DNA of 64,000 bases from Bacteroidia bacterium (GTDB lineage Bacteria; Bacteroidota; Bacteroidia; J057), in the NCBI GenBank assembly GCA_030430205.1, contig JAUIGE010000020.1, positions 62,001-126,000 of the forward strand, written 5' to 3'. Below the pieces are notes generated by a model. It had not been told where the DNA came from and ran no database searches. It was given only the letters and a program-made list of their open reading frames with translations. Shown one piece after another: positions 17,611 through 26,443 of this stretch (position 1 is its first letter; each line of letters begins with the position of its first letter). Position numbers and translations under genes: made by a program.

Positions 17611-17697
17611 TTAGTTTACAGTTTGTAGTTGGCAGTTTGCAGTATTGTGAAACATTTGATAATCAAAATGCCATAACTGCCTACTGCCTACTATTCC
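17611..17697. repeat. Intergenic minisatellite/hairpin (CAGTTTGCAGT family)
   Basis: In the purH-mreB gap, tttacagtttgtagttggcagtttgcagt is followed ~30 bp later by aactgcctactgcctact, partly its complement, so the pair can fold. The same word family recurs at 26703-26784, 28578-28612, 44780-44806 and 50858-50912. Confidence 0.7.
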
Positions 17698-17702
17698 TCT
17701 CA

Positions 17703-19229
17703 TTAATGTTTAAAATGTCTAGTACCCGTGAAAATTAAGCACATGCCCTGATTTTCACAAAATTTAATTGTATCCTCATCCCGGATAGAACCGCCTGGCT
17801 GTACTACGACCTCAATGCCCGCAGCATGTGCCATTTCGACGCCATCCGAAAAAGGGAAAAAAGCATCAGATGCCAGAGTAGAACCTTTCAGATCAAAGCC
17901 TTTGTCTTTTGCTTTAAAAATAGCTTGAGCCAGGGCATCTATCCGTGAAGTTTGTCCAACTCCACTTCCAATTAACTGACCATTTTTAACGATGGCAATT
18001 GCATTGGATTTGAGGTGCTTGACGACTTTATCGCCAAATAATACGTCTGATAATTCCTGAGAAGTCGCTTTTCGGGAGCTCTTATATTCCAGATCTTCAG
18101 CCTTCAGTTCTTTCTTATCCTTTTGCTGCACAAGGTAGCCATCCAACAGACTTTTAACAATAAGCGAATGACTCTTTTTTGTTTTTCTTTTTAGCAAAAT
18201 GCGATTTTTGCTTTTTGCCAGGATATTCAGAGCCGCAGGCTCATAGGCATCAGCCACCATCACCTCAAAGAAAAGCTTCTTTTCTTTGATATCTTCCGCA
18301 ATGGAAGCGTCAATTGTGCCATTACAGGCCAGTATGCCTCCAAAAGCGGAGACCGGGTCACCCGCCAGTGCCTTTTGCCAGGCCTCCAACATATTGCTTC
18401 CTGTGGCACAGCCACAAGGGTTGGTATGCTTGATGACTGCGAAGAAAGGTTCTTCAAACTCATCGATCAGCTGAAGGGCGCCTTCTATGTCCACGAGGTT
18501 GTTGTAGGAAAGTGGCTTTCCGTTGAGTTGCTCAAATTGGTCTTCCAGCTTACCATAGTAATATCCCTTTTGATGGGGATTTTCTCCATAGCGAAGGACG
18601 GCAGGCTGCTGAAAGGAAACTTTCAGGCTATCACTTTTGGGCTGAAAGTAGTTGTGGATGTGGGTGTCATAATGTGATGACACATTGAAGGCAGCTCCCG
18701 CCAGCGCTTTGCGCTGGGCCAGTGTCAGCGCGCCTTGCTGCGCCTGCAGCCACTCGCCCACCTGCGCATATTGCGCAGCAGAGGGCACGATCGCCACATA
18801 GCGAAAATTTTTCGCGGCAGCGCGTATCAGGGCGATGCCGCCGATGTCAATTTTCTCGATGATCGCATCATCGCCGGCACCGCTTGCCACCGTTTCTTCG
18901 AAAGGGTATAGGTCCACGATCACCAGATCGATGGTCGGTATATCATGCGCTGCCAATTCCTGCTGATCCACAGGATCATCACGTCTCGCCAAAATTCCGC
19001 CATGTACCTTGGGGTGCAAGGTTTTGACGCGCCCACCCAGGATAGACGGGTAACCCGTCAAATCCGCAACTTCATGCACCTCCGCACCCAAATCACGGAT
19101 GTAGGCGGCCGTACCGCCCGTCGAATAGATGTCCGCACCTAATCCTTTCAAAGCCAATATGATAGGCTCCAAACCCTGCTTATGGTAAACAGAGATTAAT
19201 GCAGATTGTATGTTAATTTTATCCACCAT
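17703..19229 (-). CDS. purH: Bifunctional AICAR formyltransferase / IMP cyclohydrolase
   Basis: Encodes 508 residues, the usual length. The N-terminal IMP cyclohydrolase domain shows ALISVYHKQGLEP, STGGTAAYIRDLG, GRVKTLHPKVHGGIL and DLVIVDLYPF. The C-terminal AICAR transformylase shows RYGENPHQKGYYY, VIKHTNPCGCATG (catalytic K-H in KHTNPCG) and ASDAFFPFSDGVE. It catalyses the last two steps of de novo purine synthesis. An exact -7 box lies 17 bp upstream of the ATG. purN follows the same strand upstream. Confidence 0.98.
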   Translation of the reverse strand: MVDKINIQSALISVYHKQGLEPIILALKGLGADIYSTGGTAAYIRDLGAEVHEVADLTGYPSILGGRVKTLHPKVHGGILARRDDPVDQQELAAHDIPTIDLVIVDLYPFEETVASGAGDDAIIEKIDIGGIALIRAAAKNFRYVAIVPSAAQYAQVGEWLQAQQGALTLAQRKALAGAAFNVSSHYDTHIHNYFQPKSDSLKVSFQQPAVLRYGENPHQKGYYYGKLEDQFEQLNGKPLSYNNLVDIEGALQLIDEFEEPFFAVIKHTNPCGCATGSNMLEAWQKALAGDPVSAFGGILACNGTIDASIAEDIKEKKLFFEVMVADAYEPAALNILAKSKNRILLKRKTKKSHSLIVKSLLDGYLVQQKDKKELKAEDLEYKSSRKATSQELSDVLFGDKVVKHLKSNAIAIVKNGQLIGSGVGQTSRIDALAQAIFKAKDKGFDLKGSTLASDAFFPFSDGVEMAHAAGIEVVVQPGGSIRDEDTIKFCENQGMCLIFTGTRHFKH

Positions 19230-19245
19230 TTTTTAAACGAAAGCG

Positions 19246-19253
19246 CAAAGCTA
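19246..19253 (-). promoter_or_regulatory. Candidate -7 box TAGCTTTG for purH
   Basis: On the minus strand TAGCTTTG matches the Bacteroidota -7 consensus TAnnTTTG exactly, ending 16 bp before the purH ATG (19229). No clear TTG -33 element is seen 19-21 bp further upstream, which lowers confidence. Confidence 0.5.
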
Positions 19254-19314
19254 ACCAGAAAATGAGAGAATTGGCAGATTAGAAGATGAGAGAATGAAAA
19301 AAACTTTAATCCTC

Positions 19315-19881
19315 TCATCCTCCTATCACCTCCTCAATCGTCTTCGCATAATGCGCATGCTCCAGTTTCAGCACTTCTTGCTGTAGGGTGGCCGCATCCC
19401 AGCCTGGCTTGACGGCCAATTTTGCCTGAAAAAGGATTTCGCCTTCGTCATATCGCTCATTGACGCGGTGGATGGTCATGCCCGAATGTGTTTCACCCGA
19501 TAAAATAACAGCTTCATGTACGTTCATGCCGTACATGCCCTTGCCGCCGAACTTCGGCAGGAGTGCCGGATGGATGTTGAGGATATGATCGGGAAAGGCC
19601 CTGATAAGCGGGCCGGGGATCAGCTTGAGGTAGCCCGCCAGGGCGATGAGGTCGATCCGGTGCTGCTGCATCTGCGCAGCAAGAAACTCACCATCCTGAT
19701 GGTGCTTTTTGTTCAGGACCAGGCAGGGTACCTGCCATCGGTATGCGCGGGCGATGACGCCCGCCTGGGGATTGTTGGTCATGATAAGGGAGACGGAGAT
19801 CTCCTCATGGGTGGAGAAGTGCTGGAGGATGCTTTCGGCATTGGAGCCGCCGCCGGAGGCGAAGATGGCGATGTGTTTCAC
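19315..19881 (-). CDS. purN: Phosphoribosylglycinamide formyltransferase
   Basis: Encodes 188 residues, starting at GTG 19881. PurN motifs: IAIFASGGGSNAESIL (phosphate loop), LIALAGYLKLIPGPLI, the catalytic N-x-H-P segment (ILNIHPALLPKFGGKG) and SGMTIHRVNERYDEG with the catalytic Asp region. It transfers a formyl group from 10-formyl-THF to GAR in purine synthesis. purH is next on the same strand after 85 bp. The upstream gap carries a long dyad (tatacttg / caagtata, 19896-19937). Confidence 0.97.
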   Translation of the reverse strand: MKHIAIFASGGGSNAESILQHFSTHEEISVSLIMTNNPQAGVIARAYRWQVPCLVLNKKHHQDGEFLAAQMQQHRIDLIALAGYLKLIPGPLIRAFPDHILNIHPALLPKFGGKGMYGMNVHEAVILSGETHSGMTIHRVNERYDEGEILFQAKLAVKPGWDAATLQQEVLKLEHAHYAKTIEEVIGG

Positions 19882-19941
19882 GGGTATTGGGGTGTTATAC
19901 TTGACTGTCTAATTCAACTTTTGGAAAAGCAAGTATACAGA

Positions 19942-19975
19942 AAATGAGCCACTCTAAGATTAGCATGGCTCATTT
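19942..19975 (-). terminator. Hairpin after the lipoprotein cluster (weak terminator)
   Basis: Arms aaatgagcca (19942-19951) and tggctcattt (19966-19975) pair perfectly over 10 bp around a 14-nt loop, 21 bp beyond the stop of the lipoprotein gene 19996-20637 on the minus strand. The T tail is short, so this may be a weak terminator or part of the purN leader. Confidence 0.5.
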
Positions 19976-19995
19976 ATGGTATTTGAGGGTGTTAT

Positions 19996-20637
19996 TTATT
20001 CCTTGATTTCATAGGCTAACAACAGATAGGTAGTTTGATAGAAAAGACTAGGGGAAGTCCTCATTGATCTCCAAACCAAACCGATGTCTTTTATTACTAA
20101 TGAACTATCATAAATGGGATATGAATTTAAGCTTGATTCTCTGTATACCATGTATCCTTCTCCAACATCTTTTCCATATTTGGCACTTGAAACCTGATCA
20201 CTTACCACATGATAAATACTTTGATAAACATCGGCCCGCCATGTATCTCCCTTTTTCATAGGAAAATTGAATTGTTTTTCCAGATATCCCAATCGGCCAT
20301 TTCTAGTAACACTATAATAAATGATTTTTCGGGAATTGAATTTGGCAGCCAAACTTTCAATTACATTCCCCTCTTTGTCCTGCCACTCCAACTTCCAAAG
20401 GCCATTTTCATCTCCGATGGAGACATCCTCTTCGGTGACAATTAATCTTATTGTATCAAGCTCGATAAGGTTACTGTCTCTATCTATTGGAATAGTCCTT
20501 TCATATTCCCAATAACTTCCTGGTGTTAAAGGGAAATCTGAGGCATAAAATTGATTTGGGCTTAGTTTTATCTTGCCACATTGGAGGAAGAGAAGTACAA
20601 TAATTGTAAGAATAAAGGCAAATTTTAAATTTTTCAT
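19996..20637 (-). CDS. Lipoprotein, paralogue A of a four-member family
   Basis: Encodes 213 residues. A lipoprotein signal peptide has its lipobox at LLFLQC (Cys20). The mature part begins with the family pattern F-Y-x-S-D-F-P-x-x-x-G-S-Y-W-E-Y and continues with strands ending LWKLEWQDKEG, KQFNFPMKKGDTW and IKDIGLVWRS. Three relatives follow upstream (20655, 21345 and 22603). The family is not recognised; it looks like an all-beta lipoprotein anchored to a membrane. No catalytic motif is seen. Confidence 0.82.
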   Translation of the reverse strand: MKNLKFAFILTIIVLLFLQCGKIKLSPNQFYASDFPLTPGSYWEYERTIPIDRDSNLIELDTIRLIVTEEDVSIGDENGLWKLEWQDKEGNVIESLAAKFNSRKIIYYSVTRNGRLGYLEKQFNFPMKKGDTWRADVYQSIYHVVSDQVSSAKYGKDVGEGYMVYRESSLNSYPIYDSSLVIKDIGLVWRSMRTSPSLFYQTTYLLLAYEIKE

Positions 20638-20654
20638 GCTATTTGAGTATTATC

Positions 20655-21305
20655 CTATTTTACTTCATAATCGATTAATTGGAATAGTTCCACATCAAAG
20701 GGCACGCCTTTCGTAACATTAAAGTTTCGCCAGGCTACGCCTATCCCTTTTGCCATGACGATGTTGTCATAGATGCTGAAATTGTTATCCCCAAATGCCC
20801 TTCTTTGTAAATAGAGGCCTTTACCATGTCCTTCAGGCACATTATATGCGCTTAGTTCATGGCGATCATTCAATACCCTATAAGTTCCTTGGTTATGATC
20901 TATGGTCCATTCGTCCTCTATCTGAAAGGGAAAATTGTATTGTGATTCTAGAATTAAACTATCGTCGAAACGACTATAGTCATAAAAGGCAATAAACTCC
21001 TCAGTATATTCAATGTACTGTGTATCAATTCTTACTCTTATGGTTTCATGTTTGGGCTTCCATTCTAGCATCCAAAGGTCACTTTTACCGGCTTTGGTTA
21101 TGCCTTCTGCTATGATGGTAGCTCGTAGGGTATCCTGAATATTTCTATCCAAATCCATCCACCTGTAATCCCAATATGTGCCTAAACTTATTGGGAAATC
21201 TTTGGATTTGAATTTTTGGGGTGGGAGGAGGTCTTCTGCTTTTTCGCAGGAAAAAAAGAAGATAGAAATGGCTAATATGAATAAAAGACCTGGTTGATTT
21301 TTCAT
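20655..21305 (-). CDS. Lipoprotein, paralogue B of a four-member family
   Basis: Encodes 216 residues with lipobox ISIFFFSC (Cys20), then CEKAEDLLPPQKFKSKDFP and the family pattern GTYWDYRWMDLDR. Shared blocks: LWMLEWKPKH, ILESQYNFPFQIEDEW, GTYRVLND and KGIGVAWRNFNV. It is closest to paralogue D (22603-23247), with which it shares the LLPPQKFK start and whole blocks. It lies 17 bp upstream of A, probably in one transcript. Function unknown. Confidence 0.82.
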   Translation of the reverse strand: MKNQPGLLFILAISIFFFSCEKAEDLLPPQKFKSKDFPISLGTYWDYRWMDLDRNIQDTLRATIIAEGITKAGKSDLWMLEWKPKHETIRVRIDTQYIEYTEEFIAFYDYSRFDDSLILESQYNFPFQIEDEWTIDHNQGTYRVLNDRHELSAYNVPEGHGKGLYLQRRAFGDNNFSIYDNIVMAKGIGVAWRNFNVTKGVPFDVELFQLIDYEVK

Positions 21306-21344
21306 AGGAAAGGGATTTGTTGGGGAAAATTTTGCGGAATATTC

Positions 21345-21962
21345 CTATTCTATATGGTACCCCAATAAGGTGAAAGTGGTATGGTGAGATGTGTGGTTGA
21401 AGGTAAAATAGGTAATGTCCCTGCTAATAATCCCAATACCCTTGCCTATCAGGATATCCTCCTGCACTTTTTTGCCAAGATCGGGATGATATTCCCTTTG
21501 GAGGAAGAATGCATCACCAAAATATGGATTTTCAACATTTTCCTGGACCGTATATTTTCCTTCAAATTTGCCCACCTCCCATTCATCTTCAGGTTTAAAA
21601 GGAAATTCGTATTGAGATTCTATGCGTAGGAAATCATTATCAGGAATAGGTCTGCGATAAAAAATGAGCTTATTATGCCTGAATTGAATGAATTGTGAAT
21701 CTACCAGCTCACCTGTCCTTTTTCGCTTCCATACCAATCTCCACAAATTCCTGGCGTCCAAATCTACGCCTTCAGTGACAATCGTAGCGATTAATGTGTC
21801 CCGTTTTTCATACCCGATACTATCCTTTCGCTCATATTCCCAAGAGTTGTTCAGCCCGATAGGGAAGTCTGATTGGTAGAATGGGTTGGGGTTGAGTTTG
21901 AGTTTGCTGCATTGGAGGAAGAGGAGGGCGAGGAGGAGGAAAAGGCTGGTAAATCTGTTCAC
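21345..21962 (-). CDS. Lipoprotein, paralogue C of a four-member family
   Basis: GTG 21962 is preferred as start. It gives a normal lipoprotein signal (MNRFTSLFLLLALLFLQC) and begins 4 bp after the stop of the next gene, whereas the longer ORF to 21998 has no signal-like N-terminus and overlaps that gene. The mature protein shares FYQSDFPIGLNNSWEYERKD, LWRLVWKRKR, SQYEFPFKPEDEW and GKGIGIISRD with paralogues A, B and D. Function unknown; the protein is probably membrane-anchored. Confidence 0.8.
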   Translation of the reverse strand: MNRFTSLFLLLALLFLQCSKLKLNPNPFYQSDFPIGLNNSWEYERKDSIGYEKRDTLIATIVTEGVDLDARNLWRLVWKRKRTGELVDSQFIQFRHNKLIFYRRPIPDNDFLRIESQYEFPFKPEDEWEVGKFEGKYTVQENVENPYFGDAFFLQREYHPDLGKKVQEDILIGKGIGIISRDITYFTFNHTSHHTTFTLLGYHIE

Positions 21963-21966
21963 GGTA

Positions 21967-22590
21967 TTATTTATTGATCCAGTAGGTAAGGCCTCCATTC
22001 AATACAAGTAGACTGGCTCGCTTACTGGCCTCTTCACTATCAGCCAGATCGTAAAAATGGAAAAAGGCTCGACTAAAATTAGCGCTCAGATCAATTGAGA
22101 TACTGTTCCACTTTGCCTGAAGGCCAGCATGTGGCCCTGCACTTATACAGTATGAACGTTCCCCTTTACTTGCGTCTTTGGATTCGGAAAAGCGTAAAAA
22201 TTGACCATTGGAAGAGGTATGATACCTAAAGTGCCTGAAATCAAGCCCCGCAAAAGCAGAAAGATATTTTCCTTGAAAATAGGTATATCTGTAGAAGGTC
22301 GATATCCCTTTGGGAAACTGCCTCTGAAGAGCCGTAAATGGGCCGTATTTGAGCGGTCCGTTATACGTTGGGGATATAAGTTCGTAGTTGACCCCTAAAG
22401 CATGACTCTTATGGGCAATCTTAACTCCAGGCGAGATTGCCTGAAAGAGTTTATAGGTAAAGGGCTCTAAATCTAAATGATCAATAGAAGAGTAGCTTAG
22501 TGTAATACCAAGACGAAAATCTTTTTCTCCCTGGCTATAGCCAGTAGTGAGAAGAGGTAGTAGTGATAGGATGAGAATGATTTTTTTCAT
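21967..22590 (-). CDS. Outer-membrane beta-barrel-like protein, hypothetical
   Basis: Encodes 207 residues with a signal peptide (MKKIILILSLLPLLTTGYSQ). The mature sequence alternates polar and aromatic residues (FRLGITLSYSSI, HALGVNYELIS, STFYRYTYFQGKYLSAFAGL) and ends with a terminal strand (LLVLNGGLTYWINK) typical of a barrel. It sits inside the lipoprotein paralogue array, between D and C, and probably belongs to the same transcript, so it may be their outer-membrane partner (inference). Confidence 0.75.
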   Translation of the reverse strand: MKKIILILSLLPLLTTGYSQGEKDFRLGITLSYSSIDHLDLEPFTYKLFQAISPGVKIAHKSHALGVNYELISPTYNGPLKYGPFTALQRQFPKGISTFYRYTYFQGKYLSAFAGLDFRHFRYHTSSNGQFLRFSESKDASKGERSYCISAGPHAGLQAKWNSISIDLSANFSRAFFHFYDLADSEEASKRASLLVLNGGLTYWINK

Positions 22591-22602
22591 GATGGGAAGA
22601 TG

Positions 22603-23247
22603 TTATTTTTTGATTTCATAGTCTATGAGTTCGAACCTTTCAATAAAAAAAGGGACTTGTCCAAAAGAGACATTGAACATGCGATAGGCGACACCGATGT
22701 CTTTGATAAGTAGTGCCTGATCAATCAGGGAAAAAAGATTATCTCCTCTGGCTAACCGTTTCAGGAAAAGCCCGTTTCCAAAATCCTTGTCAATTTCAGG
22801 GGTACTATTAACTCTATCACCTAGTACTTCATAAGTTCCCTGGCCTCTTTCCATTGTCCATCCGTCTCCTACTTCGAAGGGAAAATTGTACTGTGATTCT
22901 AAAATTAGACTATCTGAAAAGCGACTGTAATCATAAAAAATGATTCGCTCTTCTGTCTTATGAACGTATTGTGTGTCTGGCCTTCGGGTATTGTGTTTGG
23001 TTATCCATTCCAGCATCCAAAGATCGCTTTGATCATCTAGCTTTATACCTTCTGCTATAATTGTCCCTTTCATTGTATCTGTTTTATTTCGGAAAATATC
23101 AAGCCAGTGGTATTCCCAATAACTCCCCATCGTAATAGGGAAGTCTTCTGCTTTGAATTTTTGGGGAGGGAGAAGGTCTTTTGCTTTTTCACAGGATGAA
23201 AAAATGCAGGCAGAAATGACGATTAATATGAGAAAAATATTTTTCAT
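22603..23247 (-). CDS. Lipoprotein, paralogue D of a four-member family
   Basis: Encodes 214 residues with lipobox ISACIFSSC (Cys19). Then CEKAKDLLPPQKFKAEDFP and GSYWEYHWLDIFR match paralogue B closely, as do LWMLEWITKHN, ILESQYNFPFEVGDGW and IKDIGVAYRMFNV. First of the array on the minus strand, 12 bp upstream of the barrel-like gene. The strong B-D likeness suggests duplication of a lipoprotein unit. Function unknown. Confidence 0.82.
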   Translation of the reverse strand: MKNIFLILIVISACIFSSCEKAKDLLPPQKFKAEDFPITMGSYWEYHWLDIFRNKTDTMKGTIIAEGIKLDDQSDLWMLEWITKHNTRRPDTQYVHKTEERIIFYDYSRFSDSLILESQYNFPFEVGDGWTMERGQGTYEVLGDRVNSTPEIDKDFGNGLFLKRLARGDNLFSLIDQALLIKDIGVAYRMFNVSFGQVPFFIERFELIDYEIKK

Positions 23248-23303
23248 TGGTCGTATAAGCTGTACGCCCCTTGACGTTATTTTGGCATAGGGGCTTTTTA
23301 TTG

Positions 23304-25223
23304 TTAATGTCTTACTATTAATTTTTTGGTATACTCGTTTCCATCAGAAGTAATTACCCGAATGAAATAGGGACCGTTACTCCAACTTTCTATCTGGAGG
23401 GTAGTTTCATGGGTCTTTGTTTCTATCTCTTCGGAAAATATTTCGGCACCGAAGAGATTGAATACATAAATCTGATTAATTTTCCCCTCTAAACATTTTA
23501 ATATTACTTCATCAGAGGCAGGGTTCGGAAATATCTGAAATGGGCTTGGACTTTCATGATTTTCAAAGTTGAAAGCTAAATTTGAATTTTGCCCATTTGG
23601 ATTTGCTTTTCGGGATGGATTAAATCCTGGTGTTTGGCAAACTAATAGATCGATGTAAGCGCTAAATTCAGCATCTTCATCCACATGAAAGTCAGGAGAG
23701 ATACTTATACTGTTGTTGGCAATAAGCCTCAGCTTTGAATTAGCTAAAACGTCTGAATTGCCGCTAACAAAAATGTTATCCCCTCGATAAGTAACATTCG
23801 GGGCACTAAATTGAACATCATGGAATATTAAATCGTCAGTTGTGGAAAAAATCTCTTCTCCCAAAATGCTATTCAGATCTAACCGAGAAACATATACTTG
23901 CATTTTGGTTGTCATATCATCCAATGGGAGTGGCGTATAAGAGTCCCTATTATCTGCCCAAGCTGCGAAGGCTATACCATCATAGATGTCAATTCCAATA
24001 TAACTTCCCAAATATACATTACTTGAAGTTTCCCCAAGACCAGGATACCGATGCTCTCGGTTATGGCTTTCATCACTTACAATAATGTTGTCAAAGGTTT
24101 CCCATCCATCAGCCGTAAAAGCGACAAAAGTATTTGTTGCATTGGTTTCTTCATCAATTTGATTCAAGCCATGGTAGGTTACTACGACAATCCCCGTCAC
24201 TGGGTCACAAGCTATCCAGGGCATGAATGCTTGTTCCACTCCGTTACTGCTTATTGTGATGGGTTCTTCGAAAGTACTCCCCTGATCATCTGAAAATCGC
24301 ACCTTGATCTCTGCGTCTTGGTTACCATTTAACTCAGGATAAGCAATATAAATCCGGCCTCTATTTGGGCCACAGCTTCGGTCCACAGCCATTGAAGGAA
24401 AATCAACGACTCGCGTATTCCCAAATTTTGGGTTCCCAAGATTTGTAGTTTGAATTCCATCAAATGTAAATGGGATACTGGTTGTAAAAGATACCCCTCC
24501 ATCATCAGAAGATGCAAACCCAATACTTTGTCCTGGCAAATCACCACCTGGGCCGTAAACTGTCCAGCATAAATAGACTTCTCCTTCGGGACCCGTTTTA
24601 ACATCTACTCCCTGTCCATTACCTAAAGCATTGGGATGTTCAATAAAACTGTTAAGCTGGTCCTCTGATCGTTCAAACCGAATAGCACGGTTTTGGTCAT
24701 AGTCTGTCCAGGCAATATAAAAATTATTGGTAAAGGAATTACCATGCCATCCATCATCAAAGACAGCCATTTCTTTATCCATTTTAGCAAGGCCTTTATC
24801 CCGAGTGATTCTTTCATTCCAGCCTAAGTTAGGGTTTGAAGAAGAATAAACTAGGTATCCTTTAATGGAATCTGGGCCCCCTAATTTGTCAATTAAAAGG
24901 GTTAATAAATAGTAGTCCCCATTTTTATCGAAGGCCGTAACAGGATCACCTCCTACTAATTTTTTTTCCTTGTCAGGCATCTTTACATCTCCATTCCAGT
25001 TAACCCCATTATCAATAGAGTAAAAATATCCCTGATCATAGGTGTCGTCATCAATATTTGTACTGAGCATTATTATATTTTCAAACTCCTTGTTAATCGA
25101 AATATGTACTTCATATTGATGTTTTTTAGTTGGCGAAATATGTATGTCATCCTCATCCATTACCTGACCAAACAAAACACTAAATCCCAATAGAAAGCTC
25201 AAAAAAAATAGTATATTTTTCAT
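23304..25223 (-). CDS. Secreted BNR/sialidase-like beta-propeller protein with T9SS sorting domain
   Basis: Encodes 639 residues. Signal peptide (MKNILFFLSFLLGFSVLFGQ). Residues ~25-470 form a BNR-type propeller with repeated S-x-D-x-G-x-x-W/F turns (YSIDNGVNWNG, ASSDDGGVSFTTS, RFSDDQGSTFEEP). A linker with parallel-strand repeats follows. The last ~75 residues are a type A T9SS sorting domain (FQIFPNPASDEVILKC ... NGPYFIRVITSDGNEYTKKL). The protein should be exported by T9SS. BNR repeats occur in sialidases and many non-enzymatic proteins; no sialidase catalytic set was identified. Confidence 0.88.
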   Translation of the reverse strand: MKNILFFLSFLLGFSVLFGQVMDEDDIHISPTKKHQYEVHISINKEFENIIMLSTNIDDDTYDQGYFYSIDNGVNWNGDVKMPDKEKKLVGGDPVTAFDKNGDYYLLTLLIDKLGGPDSIKGYLVYSSSNPNLGWNERITRDKGLAKMDKEMAVFDDGWHGNSFTNNFYIAWTDYDQNRAIRFERSEDQLNSFIEHPNALGNGQGVDVKTGPEGEVYLCWTVYGPGGDLPGQSIGFASSDDGGVSFTTSIPFTFDGIQTTNLGNPKFGNTRVVDFPSMAVDRSCGPNRGRIYIAYPELNGNQDAEIKVRFSDDQGSTFEEPITISSNGVEQAFMPWIACDPVTGIVVVTYHGLNQIDEETNATNTFVAFTADGWETFDNIIVSDESHNREHRYPGLGETSSNVYLGSYIGIDIYDGIAFAAWADNRDSYTPLPLDDMTTKMQVYVSRLDLNSILGEEIFSTTDDLIFHDVQFSAPNVTYRGDNIFVSGNSDVLANSKLRLIANNSISISPDFHVDEDAEFSAYIDLLVCQTPGFNPSRKANPNGQNSNLAFNFENHESPSPFQIFPNPASDEVILKCLEGKINQIYVFNLFGAEIFSEEIETKTHETTLQIESWSNGPYFIRVITSDGNEYTKKLIVRH

Positions 25224-25262
25224 TTTGTTAACACGTTAAATGATTGAACATCAATAAATAAC

Positions 25263-26210
25263 CTACTTCCTCATCCCCTCCAATTCCTTCTCCATTGCCT
25301 TCATCTTCTTCTCCAATTCAATCACATAAAGCGTCAGCTCTTCAATCTTTTCAAGGGACTTGAGTTGTAATTCCCCTACATCCACGCTTCCTCTTTCTTT
25401 GTATACTTGCTCGCTGGGAATACCGGGCAGGTGGTGGTTTTGGCGGATAAATGCATCCAGTTCTTCAAGCGAAAGCAGTTGATAATCCGGCGAAAAGACA
25501 TAATCCGGTATGGTGCCCATATCTACCTCCACAGCCCGGCAGTGCACAGTTCCTGTTTCTGTAACTTCAAATTCATTGTTTCCTGTGGTTTGGCTCTTTA
25601 CGATAAAAGTACCATTCACATGGAGGGTCGCTTCAGGCGCATCTATCCCAATCCCTACATCCCCATCCGCCGTCACCACCATATTCTGCACAAAAGTGCC
25701 AGAGCCGGTATTTTGCATGAAGCGAATTTCTCCTCCATTGGCACCATTTCCATTTCCTGCAGTAAGGGAGGTATGACCAGGGCGCGTAGTATTGCCATTT
25801 TGCTCTCCCATCACCTTCGGCACACTGAGTTGCAGACTGATAAGCCCTTCGCCATCTACATCCAGCGCATGCTGTGGCTGCGCCACACCAATCCCCACCT
25901 TTCCATTACTGGCGATTCTGATACCGGTATTTCCATTGGTCCAGGGCCCCAATACCAGGCCAGCAGCCTGATTCTTCCCACCACCGGCCAGGCCATCTGA
26001 GAAAACAATGCCCAAATCCCCCGCCTGAGAGAGGAAATTAAAGCCAGCATTCCCCAAATTCGGAACGACAAAAAGCTGACGATCTGTACCTGCCTTGAAG
26101 CTGCCTGCGGCCAGATTAGGTGTAGATGCCACCTCTATGGTCAAATTATCTGTCTCTATTCCGCCATTTCCCAGAATCAGGCCATCCACTTCGATGTCAT
26201 CCATAAACAT
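25263..26210 (-). CDS. Cell-surface tail-fibre-like protein, C-terminal part of a frameshifted gene
   Basis: Encodes 315 residues from the first in-frame ATG, but the true protein began upstream. In-frame sequence before the ATG (IGPNFWPHNKTGLFDGNV) continues the protein and joins the frame at 26177-26413 by a -1 shift. Visible: repeated G-x-V-G-I-G strands (KVGIGVAQPQHALDVDG, DVGIGIDAPEATLHVNG) and a C-terminal YVFSPDYQLLSLEELDAFI, then HHLPGIPSE and a coiled coil (~285-315). This is the layout of Bacteroidota surface proteins with fibre-like repeats. The gene is probably decayed or misread by one base. Confidence 0.75.
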   Translation of the reverse strand: MFMDDIEVDGLILGNGGIETDNLTIEVASTPNLAAGSFKAGTDRQLFVVPNLGNAGFNFLSQAGDLGIVFSDGLAGGGKNQAAGLVLGPWTNGNTGIRIASNGKVGIGVAQPQHALDVDGEGLISLQLSVPKVMGEQNGNTTRPGHTSLTAGNGNGANGGEIRFMQNTGSGTFVQNMVVTADGDVGIGIDAPEATLHVNGTFIVKSQTTGNNEFEVTETGTVHCRAVEVDMGTIPDYVFSPDYQLLSLEELDAFIRQNHHLPGIPSEQVYKERGSVDVGELQLKSLEKIEELTLYVIELEKKMKAMEKELEGMRK

Positions 26211-26413
26211 GACGTTTCCATCAAATAAGCCTGTCTTATTGTGAGGCCAAAAGTTAGGCCCAATACGCCTGTATTCGCACCTCCAATACCTATATTACCT
26301 GTACATCCGGTAAGTGGAGATGCTCCACAAAATAATTGTTGGGCCTGCATAGAATAAGAAGCGAAAACGAGAAAAAAAGAAAGGATAATTCCTTTGTAAA
26401 GCTTCAGTGTCAA
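26177..26413 (-). pseudogene. N-terminal fragment of the frameshifted surface protein
   Basis: The frame from TTG 26413 gives a signal peptide (KLYKGIILSFFLVFASYSMQ) and then FCGASPLTGCTGNIGIGGAN. It then leaves the frame used by the next ORF near ANTGVLG (about 26250-26290) and stops after 78 codons. No ATG is available: the position expected for the start reads CTG (26405-26407), directly before AAGCTTTAC. Start loss plus a frameshift points to a pseudogene, though a one-base error could explain the shift. Ten C residues on this strand lie 31 bp upstream. Confidence 0.65.
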
Positions 26414-26443
26414 ATTTGAAGCTGGTTCGTGTATTAATTTATT

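Noticed and set aside
21963-21998. Extended start of lipoprotein paralogue C
   Set aside because: It would overlap the preceding gene and put 12 residues before a normal lipoprotein signal; GTG 21962 gives the expected N-terminus.
26230-26290. Programmed -1 frameshift in the surface-protein gene
   Set aside because: No X-XXY-YYZ slippery heptamer is present in the zero frame near the junction, and the start codon is also missing, so decay or error is simpler.
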